Source: Brevundimonas diminuta (lineage in GTDB: Bacteria > Pseudomonadota > Alphaproteobacteria > Caulobacterales > Caulobacteraceae). From it: a DNA stretch of 64,000 bases. Below, in pieces: positions 11,837-18,777 of the stretch; position 1 is the first letter of the stretch; every line of letters begins with the position of its first letter. Made by a program: the position numbers and the translations under genes. The stretch spans positions 124,001 through 188,000 of the forward strand of contig NZ_CP073063.1 of assembly GCF_022654015.1 (NCBI RefSeq). The letters run 5' to 3'. The notes below the pieces were generated by a model that ran no database searches, was not told the origin of the DNA, and worked only from the letters and a program-made list of their open reading frames with translations.

Positions 11837-12822
11837 TGGCGCGTGAGTCTGAATTCGTCCCCTTGAACGATGCCGAACTGCGGGCGGTCATCGGGCCGAA
11901 CAGTCGCCACGTCGCCCTGATCGAAGACGCCTTCAAGGTGCTGGTCGAGGCCCCGGGCGGCGGTGTCTCCGTCAACGGCGGCGCCCGCGACCGCACGGAC
12001 GCCCGCCAGGTGATCGAGGATCTGGCCAAGCGCGCGGCCCTGGGCGCCGAAGTCACCGAGGCCGACGTCCGCGCCTCTCTGGGACAGGCGCGCGGCGGTC
12101 GCGGCACGCCGGGCATGGCGGCGGCGGGCGTGTCGCTGCCAGGCGGCAAGCGCGGCGCCATCGTGCCCAAGACCAAGGCGCAGGCCGCCTATCTGGACAT
12201 GCTGGGCCGGTGCGAACTGAGCTTCGGCGTCGGCCCGGCGGGCACCGGCAAGACCTTCCTGGCCGCCGCCTATGGGGCCTCCCTGCTGCGGCGGGGGCAG
12301 GTGGACCGACTGGTCATCACCCGTCCGGCGGTCGAGGCGGGCGAGAAGCTGGGCTTCCTGCCCGGCGACCTGAACGAAAAGGTCGATCCCTATCTGGCGC
12401 CGATCTGGGAGGCGCTGAACGACATTCTGGGCGCCGAGGACGTGCAGCGTCGCCGCGACAAGGGCGAGATCGAAGCCGCCCCGATCGCCTTCATGCGCGG
12501 CCGCACGCTCAGCCATGCCTTCGTCATCGTCGACGAGGCCCAGAACACCAGCCGCCTGCAGATGAAGATGGTGCTGACGCGCCTGGGCGAGGGTGCGCGG
12601 ATGGTGGTGACCGGCGACCCGTCCCAGATCGACCTGCTGAACCCGCGCGACTCCGGCCTGGCCCACGCCCTGCGGATTCTGGACGGAGTTCAGGGCGTCG
12701 GCATCTTGAAGTTCGAGGCGTCCGACGTGGTGCGTCACGCCATGGTGGAGCGGATCGTGCGCGCCTACGACGCCGACGCCGCGAAAGGTCGTCCGGCACC
12801 GGACCTCGAAGACCCCGCATGA
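11836..12822 (+). CDS. phoH: PhoH family ATPase
   Basis: This 328-residue PhoH-like protein has Walker A GPAGTGKT at 133-140 and Walker [11 protein letters not shown], followed by [11 protein letters not shown], the standard PhoH signature. PhoH proteins are cytoplasmic P-loop ATPases thought to act in RNA metabolism alongside the endoribonuclease YbeY, encoded directly downstream. The start overlaps the miaB stop (TGATG; a TTG three bases earlier is the alternative), and the stop overlaps ybeY (ATGA). The gene is therefore the middle of a tightly coupled miaB-phoH-ybeY operon. Confidence 0.92.
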   Translation: MARESEFVPLNDAELRAVIGPNSRHVALIEDAFKVLVEAPGGGVSVNGGARDRTDARQVIEDLAKRAALGAEVTEADVRASLGQARGGRGTPGMAAAGVSLPGGKRGAIVPKTKAQAAYLDMLGRCELSFGVGPAGTGKTFLAAAYGASLLRRGQVDRLVITRPAVEAGEKLGFLPGDLNEKVDPYLAPIWEALNDILGAEDVQRRRDKGEIEAAPIAFMRGRTLSHAFVIVDEAQNTSRLQMKMVLTRLGEGARMVVTGDPSQIDLLNPRDSGLAHALRILDGVQGVGILKFEASDVVRHAMVERIVRAYDADAAKGRPAPDLEDPA

Positions 12823-13265
12823 TCGAGATTGAAGTCGAGGCCGAGGCCTGGACCGGCGCTCTGCCGGACGTCGAGGTCGTCGTCGAACGCGCGGCGCAGG
12901 CCGCGCTTGGCACGGCGGAGGGCGACATCGTCGTCCTGCTGACCGACGACGCGGCCGTGCGCGAACTGAACGGTCGGTTTCGCGACAAGGACAAGCCGAC
13001 CAATGTCCTGTCCTTCCCCGCGCCGGAGAACGCCTTTCCGCATCTGGGCGACATCGTCCTGGCCTACGGCGTCTGCGCGACCGAGGCCGAGGCGCAGGGC
13101 AAAACCCTGGCCGATCATCTGAGCCATCTGGTCGTCCACGGCGTGCTGCACCTCTTGGGCCGCGACCACGAAGATGACGCCGAGGCCGAGGAGATGGAGG
13201 CCGAGGAGCGAGAAATCCTGGCCCAGATCGGCGTCGCCGACCCCTATATCGCCGAGCAGGACTGA
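12819..13265 (+). CDS. ybeY: Endoribonuclease YbeY
   Basis: This 148-residue single-domain metallo-endoribonuclease acts in 16S rRNA 3'-end maturation and ribosome quality control. The zinc-binding signature HGVLHLLGRDH is present with ligands His107, His111 and His117. The family stretch DKPTNVLSFPAP lies upstream. The start ATG overlaps the phoH stop in ATGA. Only 4 bases separate its TGA from lnt; many alphaproteobacteria have a CorC/TlyC-type CBS-domain gene between these two, and here it is missing. Confidence 0.95.
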   Translation: MIEIEVEAEAWTGALPDVEVVVERAAQAALGTAEGDIVVLLTDDAAVRELNGRFRDKDKPTNVLSFPAPENAFPHLGDIVLAYGVCATEAEAQGKTLADHLSHLVVHGVLHLLGRDHEDDAEAEEMEAEEREILAQIGVADPYIAEQD

Positions 13266-13269
13266 CCCG

Positions 13270-14907
13270 ATGTTCCCCGACGCCCTGCTGGACCGTTTCG
13301 CGGCCCCGATCCGCGCCCTGCCCGACAGGAAGCGCGCCCTGACGTGGCGGCTGATTCGTATTGGTCTGGCGCTGCTGGCCGGCGCCGGGACGGCCTTCGC
13401 CCATCCGCCGTTCGGGATGCTGATCGGGCTGTTGGGCTATCCGCTGCTGATGATCCTGTCGGAGCGGTCCGACACGACGCGCGGCGCCTTCTGGATGGGG
13501 TGGCTGGCGGGGTTCGCCTATTTCTTCGTCGGCTGCTGGTGGGTGGCCGAGGCGTTTTTCGTCAATCCTGAACAGGCGTGGATGGCGCCGTTTGCGGCCA
13601 GCCTGCTGCCGGCTGGCCTTGGTCTGTTCTGGGGGACGGCCTGCGCCCTCTATCGTCGGTTCGCGCCGCTGGGGGCCGTGCGGGTGCTGTTGTTCGCCGC
13701 CCTGTTCTGCGCCGCCGAATGGTTGCGGGGTCATGTGCTGACGGGCTTCCCGTGGAACCCGGCCGGCGCGACCTGGCGCGCGGGCGGCGGCATGTCCCAG
13801 TTCGCCTCGGTCGTCGGCGTCTATGGGCTGAGCCTTGTGACTGTGGCGGCCACAGCGGCCTTCGCGCCCTTGATCGGGCCGGGCGACAAGCGCAGCCGCC
13901 TGATCTCCGCAGGCTTGGGCGCCTTGGCCCTGATCGCCGTCGGCGGGTTCGGCGCCGTCAGGCTGGCGCAGTCGAATCTTCAGTTCACCGACACGGTCGT
14001 CCGCCTGGTTCAGGCCGATGTTAAGCAGGAGACCAAATGGTCGCCCGAGGCCTATCGCTCCATCGTCGATCGCTATGTCGCCCTGACGGGTCAGAGCGCG
14101 GCGCGGACGCCCAATGTCGTGGTCTGGCCTGAAGGCGCCCTGCCCGCCTCGGCCAACGACGTTTTCGCCTCGGCCGACGCCCAGGCCATCGCGAGCGCCC
14201 TGCGTCCCGGACAGACCCTGCTTATGGGTCTGGCGCGCGGCGAGCCGGACCTGACCGCGCCGGAGGGCGCGCGCTATTACAACAGCCTGTTCGCCCTGGC
14301 TGACGAAGGCGGAGCGGGCCTGAGGGTCGCCGCCGTCTATGACAAGCACCGGCTGGTGCCGTTCGGCGAGTATCTGCCCTTGGGGTCGATCATGACCTCC
14401 ATCGGCCTGCGCAGCCTGGTGCATATGCCCAGCGACTTTTCCGCCGGACCGACGCCGGCCCCGATTTCGATTCCAGGCGCTCCCCCGGCCCAGGTGCTGA
14501 TCTGTTACGAGAGCCTCTATCCCGGTTTCACGCCCGGCGCGGCTGGACGGCCGGAGTGGATCGTCAATGCGTCGAACGACGCCTGGTTCGGCGCGACCTC
14601 GGGTCCGCGCCAACATCTGAACCTGGCCAGCTATCGCGCGATCGAGACCGGCCTGCCCATCGCGCGGGCCACCCCGACCGGCATTTCGGCCATGATCGAC
14701 CCGTGGGGCCGGATCGTCGAAGGTCAGCGGCTGGAGCCCGGCGTCATGGGCGTCATCGACGCCCCCCTGCCCCGTCCGACGGGCGTGACGCCCTATGGTC
14801 GATTTGGCGATTTCCTGTTCTTTTTCTCAATGCTAACAGCGTTCATCCTGTCCTTGTGGCCGTCGATCCGGCGATCTAGGGTCCAGGGAAATCGAGTAGC
14901 GATCTAG
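13270..14907 (+). CDS. lnt: Apolipoprotein N-acyltransferase
   Basis: This 545-residue inner-membrane enzyme transfers the third acyl chain to the N-terminal cysteine of lipoproteins. Several membrane helices occupy about residues 20-220 and precede a nitrilase-like periplasmic domain. The catalytic triad is readable as Glu288 (VWPEGALP), Lys359 (YDKHRLVPFGEYLP) and Cys412 (LICYESLYP). A final membrane helix lies near the C-terminus (FFSMLTAFILSLW). The ATG at 13270, four bases after the ybeY stop, is preferred to an upstream overlapping start at 13174. The enzyme would process the several lipoproteins encoded in this window. Confidence 0.95.
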   Translation: MFPDALLDRFAAPIRALPDRKRALTWRLIRIGLALLAGAGTAFAHPPFGMLIGLLGYPLLMILSERSDTTRGAFWMGWLAGFAYFFVGCWWVAEAFFVNPEQAWMAPFAASLLPAGLGLFWGTACALYRRFAPLGAVRVLLFAALFCAAEWLRGHVLTGFPWNPAGATWRAGGGMSQFASVVGVYGLSLVTVAATAAFAPLIGPGDKRSRLISAGLGALALIAVGGFGAVRLAQSNLQFTDTVVRLVQADVKQETKWSPEAYRSIVDRYVALTGQSAARTPNVVVWPEGALPASANDVFASADAQAIASALRPGQTLLMGLARGEPDLTAPEGARYYNSLFALADEGGAGLRVAAVYDKHRLVPFGEYLPLGSIMTSIGLRSLVHMPSDFSAGPTPAPISIPGAPPAQVLICYESLYPGFTPGAAGRPEWIVNASNDAWFGATSGPRQHLNLASYRAIETGLPIARATPTGISAMIDPWGRIVEGQRLEPGVMGVIDAPLPRPTGVTPYGRFGDFLFFFSMLTAFILSLWPSIRRSRVQGNRVAI

Positions 14908-14923
14908 GTGAAGGGTGACGGCG

Positions 14924-15331
14924 ATGGCGCGTGAAAAGGACGAGGATCCGCATCCCGTCGATCGCCATGTCGGCCGTCGCGTTCAGGAAAAGCGTCTTGA
15001 CCTTGGCCTGACCCAGACCGCTCTGGCCAAGGCCGTCGGCGTCAGCTTCCAACAGGTGCAGAAGTACGAAAAGGGCACGAACCGCGTCTCGGCCTCGAAA
15101 CTGTTCGAGATGGCCGAGTTCATGAAGGTCGGCATTCCCTTCTTCTTCGACGGCTGCAGCAGCGCGACGGTCGGGGTCGCCGAAGAGGCGCCCGCCTTCG
15201 ACCACGAGCATCGCCCGACCAAGACCAGCGTCGAGATCACCCGCCTGGCCCCGCGCCTGCCGGCGCGCAAGCAGAAGCTGATCCTGGACATGATGCGGGA
15301 TATGCTGGGCGACGACGACGCCCAGGACTGA
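14924..15331 (+). CDS. XRE/Cro-CI family helix-turn-helix regulator
   Basis: This 135-residue protein has an HTH_3 domain at about residues 7-65 (VGRRVQEKRLDLGLTQTALA, then VSFQQVQKYEKGTNRVSASK), the pattern of lambda-repressor-type DNA-binding proteins. Its C-terminal half contains a short acidic and basic stretch ending in KLILDMMRDMLGDDD. This regulator conventionally lies between lnt and metK in Alphaproteobacteria. Here metK is absent and a GreA-like gene runs head-on 3 bases after the stop. ATG 14924 is chosen because AGGTGAAGGG lies about 10 bases upstream. Targets are unknown. Confidence 0.85.
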   Translation: MAREKDEDPHPVDRHVGRRVQEKRLDLGLTQTALAKAVGVSFQQVQKYEKGTNRVSASKLFEMAEFMKVGIPFFFDGCSSATVGVAEEAPAFDHEHRPTKTSVEITRLAPRLPARKQKLILDMMRDMLGDDDAQD

Positions 15332-15334
15332 GGT

Positions 15335-15826
15335 CTAGCCGACCGCGACGATCTCGGCCGACTGACCGGCCACCGTCACCTCGTCGCCGACCCTTTTGCC
15401 CATGACGGCGCGGGCCAAGGGCGAGACATGGCTGACCGAGCCTGCGGCCGGATCGGCCTCGTCCTCGCCGACGATGCGCCAGGTCTGGGCGCGCCCGTCC
15501 TCGCGCTCAATGGAGACCGAACCCCCAAACCGCACGGCCCCATCGTCCTCGGCGGGCTCGACCAACTGCGCCGAGGCGCGCCGGGCGGACCAGTAGCGCA
15601 GGTCCCGCGTCGCGCGGGCCATGGCGGTGCGGTCGCTCTCGATCGAGCCTTGCACCTGAGCGGCGGTATAGGCGGCGCGGGCCGAAGCCAGTTCGGCCTC
15701 GATCGCGGCCAGGCCCTCGGGCGTGACCAGATTGGGATGGGGCGAGATCGGGCGGTCCGCCAGGTCGGCGGCGGTGGCTTCCAGATCTTCTTCGCGGGTG
15801 AAGGCAACGCTCATGGTCGGGAACAT
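15335..15826 (-). CDS. GreA/GreB-family transcription elongation factor-like protein
   Basis: The 163-residue protein has a predicted coiled-coil N-terminal half (GLAAIEAELASARAAY) and a C-terminal GreA/GreB domain (WRIVGEDEADPAAGSVSHVS, then PLARAVMGKRVGDEVTV). Gre factors bind the RNA polymerase secondary channel and stimulate cleavage of backtracked RNA. It diverges from canonical GreA in its N-terminus, which begins with about 25 extra residues (TREEDLEATAADLADRPISP). It may therefore be an anti-cleavage or Rnk-like paralogue. An alternative start at MSVAF (15814) is equally possible because neither start has a clear ribosome binding site. Confidence 0.75.
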   Translation of the reverse strand: MFPTMSVAFTREEDLEATAADLADRPISPHPNLVTPEGLAAIEAELASARAAYTAAQVQGSIESDRTAMARATRDLRYWSARRASAQLVEPAEDDGAVRFGGSVSIEREDGRAQTWRIVGEDEADPAAGSVSHVSPLARAVMGKRVGDEVTVAGQSAEIVAVG

Positions 15827-15878
15827 AGCGATGACGGCGCCTATAGCCAGCGCGACAGCAACCGGGCAAAGCGGGCCG

Positions 15879-17093
15879 ATGATGAAATCGCCCCGTCAGG
15901 TTCACGTGATCGGCGCCGGTCCCGCCGGATTGATGACGGCCGAACGGCTGGCGCAGTCGGGGGCGACGGTCGTGGTCCACGACCGGATGCCATCCGTGGC
16001 CCGCAAGCTGCTGATGGCCGGGCGCGGCGGGCTGAACCTGACCCATTCGGAACCGCTGGACCGGTTCATGACGCGCTATGGTCCCGCCCAGCCGACGGCC
16101 ACCGCTTGGATCGACCGGTTCACGCCTGCCGACCTGACCGCCTGGGTCGAGGCCCTAGGGCAGGAAACCTTCGTCGGCTCCAGCGGGCGGGTGTTTCCCA
16201 AGGCCATGAAGGCGTCGCCGCTGGTGCGGGCCTGGCTGGCGCGGCTGGAGACGCAGGGTGTCGAGATCCGCACCCGCTCGCGCTGGACCGGCTGGCGCGA
16301 CGGCGCGCTGACATTCGAGACGTTGGACGGCGAGCGGCTGGAACGGCCCGACGCCGTGGTCCTGGCTCTGGGCGGCGCCAGTTGGCCGCGTCTGGGTTCG
16401 GACGGGGCCTGGGCGCCGTGGCTGAAAGCGCAGGGCGCCGCCGTGTCGCCGTTCCGACCGGCCAATGTCGGCTTCGACGTGGCCTGGTCGGCGCTGTTCC
16501 GTGATCGGTTCGCGGGCCAGCCGCTGAAAGGCGTCGCTGTCACCCATGGCGAGCGGACCGCGCGGGGCGAGGCGATGATCGCCCGCTACGGGATCGAGGG
16601 CGGGGTCATCTATGCGCTGTCCGCGGCGCTGAGGACGGCGGTCGAGACCGAAGGGCGCGCCGAGATCCAGATCGATCTGAAGCCCGATGTAGCGATCGGA
16701 AAACTGACCGACCGTCTGTCCAAGCCGCGCGGCAAGGCCAGCCTGTCAAACCATCTGCGCAAGGCGATCGGACTGGAATCGGCCGCCGTCGCCCTGCTGT
16801 ATGAGGCCGGCCCCTTGCCCGCCTCGCCTCGGGCCTTGGCCGAACGGATCAAGGCCATGCCGCTGACCCTGACCGGCGTCCAGGGACTGGAGCGGGCGAT
16901 CTCCTCGGCGGGCGGCGTCAAACTGGACGGCGTGGACGAACGGCTGATGCTGGCGGCGCGACCGGGCGTCTTCGTCGCCGGTGAGATGCTGGATTGGGAG
17001 GCGCCGACCGGCGGCTATCTGCTTCAGGCCAGCTTCGCCTCCGCCGTGGTCGCGGCCGAGGGCGTCATCGACTGGCTCGACAGCCGGGACTGA
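15879..17093 (+). CDS. NAD(P)/FAD-dependent oxidoreductase, HI0933/BaiN family
   Basis: This 404-residue flavoprotein has an N-terminal FAD dinucleotide-binding motif (VHVIGAGPAGLMTAERLAQ), the family sequence GRGGLNLTHSE and a closing FAD motif (GVFVAGEMLDWEAPTGGYLL). It belongs to the aminoacetone oxidase/HI0933-like group, more exactly the TIGR03862 type, whose physiological substrate is not known. The start is one of two tandem ATGs at 15879 and 15882. It is transcribed divergently from the GreA-like gene, 52 bases apart. Confidence 0.82.
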   Translation: MMKSPRQVHVIGAGPAGLMTAERLAQSGATVVVHDRMPSVARKLLMAGRGGLNLTHSEPLDRFMTRYGPAQPTATAWIDRFTPADLTAWVEALGQETFVGSSGRVFPKAMKASPLVRAWLARLETQGVEIRTRSRWTGWRDGALTFETLDGERLERPDAVVLALGGASWPRLGSDGAWAPWLKAQGAAVSPFRPANVGFDVAWSALFRDRFAGQPLKGVAVTHGERTARGEAMIARYGIEGGVIYALSAALRTAVETEGRAEIQIDLKPDVAIGKLTDRLSKPRGKASLSNHLRKAIGLESAAVALLYEAGPLPASPRALAERIKAMPLTLTGVQGLERAISSAGGVKLDGVDERLMLAARPGVFVAGEMLDWEAPTGGYLLQASFASAVVAAEGVIDWLDSRD

Positions 17094-17130
17094 GAAAGGC
17101 AGGGTCGCGCGGTTCGATCAGGAGTATCCG

Positions 17131-18777
17131 ATGCGCCATACCTTCCCCGCTGTTTCCATCCTGGCCCTGATGATGGCCTGCTCGCCGGCCCTGGCGCAGG
17201 AGACGATGCCGAACATCGACGCCGCGCGGATGAATGAGTCGGTTCGGGTTCTGGCGTCGGACGAGTTCGAAGGCCGCGCCCCCGCCTCGGCCGGCGAGGA
17301 AAAGACCGTCGCCTGGCTGGTCGAACAGTTCAAAGCCGCAGGGGCCGAGGGCGGCGGGCCGGACGGCGCCTTCGTCCAGGTCGCCCATCTGTCGCGCACG
17401 CGCCAGGACGGTCCGGCGACCGTCGCCGCGACCGTCGGCGGCAAGACCATCAGCCTGGAGCGCGGTCCCGATGTCCTGGTGTCAAGCGATCGGCCGACCA
17501 ACCACATCATGGTGACTGATGCGCCCGTGGTCTTCGTGGGCTACGGCGCCACGGCGCCCGAGCGCCAGTGGGACGATTTCAAGGATGTGGACGTGCGCGG
17601 CAAGGTCATCGTCGTCCTGGTCAACGACCCCGACTTCCAGGCGCCCGACGGCGATCCGGTCGCGGGCAAGTTCGACGGAAACGCCATGACCTTCTATGGC
17701 CGCTGGACCTACAAGTTCCAGGAGGCGGGTCGTCGCGGCGCGGCGGGCGTGCTGGTGGTGCATGAGACGGCCGGCGCGGGCTATCCCTGGTCGACGCTGC
17801 AGAACTCATCGGCCGCGCCCAAGTTCGACATCGTGCGCGCCAACCCCGACGCCGAACGCGCGGCGTTCCAGGGCTGGATCCAACGCGCCAAGGCGGAAGA
17901 GCTGTTCACCGCCGCCGGGCTGGATTTCGCCGCCCTGAAGGACAGCGCGCGCAGCGCCGATTTCAAGCCCATCGTCCTGCCCGGCCTGACGATGAGCGTC
18001 GATTTCGGCCAGATCGCCGACAAGGTGGAGACCAAGAACGTCATCGCCCGCATTCCCGGCTCCGAACGCCCGGACGAGACCGTCATGTACGGCGCCCACT
18101 GGGACGGCTACGGCGTCGGCACGCCGAACGCCCAAGGCGACAAGATCTATAATGCGGCGGTGGACAATGCGACCGGCGTCGCCGCACTGCTGGAACTGGC
18201 CCACGCCTTCGCCGAAGGTCCGCGCCCCAAACGATCGGTCGTCTTCGCCGCTTGGTCGGGCGAGGAGGCAGGCCTCCTGGGCTCAACCTATTACGCCGCC
18301 AATCCGGTCTGGCCGCTGGAGACCACGGTCGCCAACATCAACGTCGACAGCCTGTTGCCGGGGACCGAGATCGACCCGAACGTGGTCGTCATCGGCAAAG
18401 GCAAGAACCAGTTAGACGACATTCTGGCGCGCCATGCGACCGAGACGGGCCGCACCCTAATCGCCGATCCGGCGCCCCAGGCTGGGGCCTTCTATCGTTC
18501 GGACCATTTCCCCCTGGCGTTGAAGGGCGTGCCGGCCCTGTTCCCGGCGGCGGGCTTCACCGGCGCCAGCGCGGCCAGCCGCGACTATGTCCAGAACCGC
18601 TATCATCAGCCCACGGACGAATGGGACTCGACCTGGACGATGGACGCCGCCGCCGCCGATGTCGCCCTGATCTACACCGTCGGTCGCGAGCTGGCGGACG
18701 GCGACCAATGGCCAGAGTGGAACGCGGGCGCCGAGTTCGGCCCGGCGCGGGACGCCTCGAAAGCGTCGCGACGCTAG
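17131..18777 (+). CDS. Secreted M28 family zinc aminopeptidase
   Basis: The 548-residue protein starts with a signal peptide (MRHTFPAVSILALMMACSPALAQ, cleavage after ALA or nearby). It has a protease-associated (PA) insert and an M28 catalytic domain with ligand-containing motifs YGAHWDGYG, AAVDNATGVAALLE and AAWSGEEAGLLGS, then a late HFPLALKGVPALFPA with the last His ligand. M28 enzymes release N-terminal residues from peptides in the periplasm or outside the cell. CAGGAG six bases before ATG 17131 decides the start. The TAG stop overlaps the convergent divL stop codon. A second, distinct M28 peptidase lies at 25850. Confidence 0.88.
   Translation: MRHTFPAVSILALMMACSPALAQETMPNIDAARMNESVRVLASDEFEGRAPASAGEEKTVAWLVEQFKAAGAEGGGPDGAFVQVAHLSRTRQDGPATVAATVGGKTISLERGPDVLVSSDRPTNHIMVTDAPVVFVGYGATAPERQWDDFKDVDVRGKVIVVLVNDPDFQAPDGDPVAGKFDGNAMTFYGRWTYKFQEAGRRGAAGVLVVHETAGAGYPWSTLQNSSAAPKFDIVRANPDAERAAFQGWIQRAKAEELFTAAGLDFAALKDSARSADFKPIVLPGLTMSVDFGQIADKVETKNVIARIPGSERPDETVMYGAHWDGYGVGTPNAQGDKIYNAAVDNATGVAALLELAHAFAEGPRPKRSVVFAAWSGEEAGLLGSTYYAANPVWPLETTVANINVDSLLPGTEIDPNVVVIGKGKNQLDDILARHATETGRTLIADPAPQAGAFYRSDHFPLALKGVPALFPAAGFTGASAASRDYVQNRYHQPTDEWDSTWTMDAAAADVALIYTVGRELADGDQWPEWNAGAEFGPARDASKASRR

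Noticed and set aside
11698..14616. 972-residue open frame on the minus strand
   Set aside because: It lies entirely antisense to miaB, phoH, ybeY and lnt, all with clear motifs; its Gly/Arg/Gln-rich composition is that of a GC-rich shadow frame.
15822..15850. GGGAAC near the GreA-like/flavoprotein divergence as a sigma-EcfG promoter
   Set aside because: The bases at the expected -10 position are CTAT, not CGTT.
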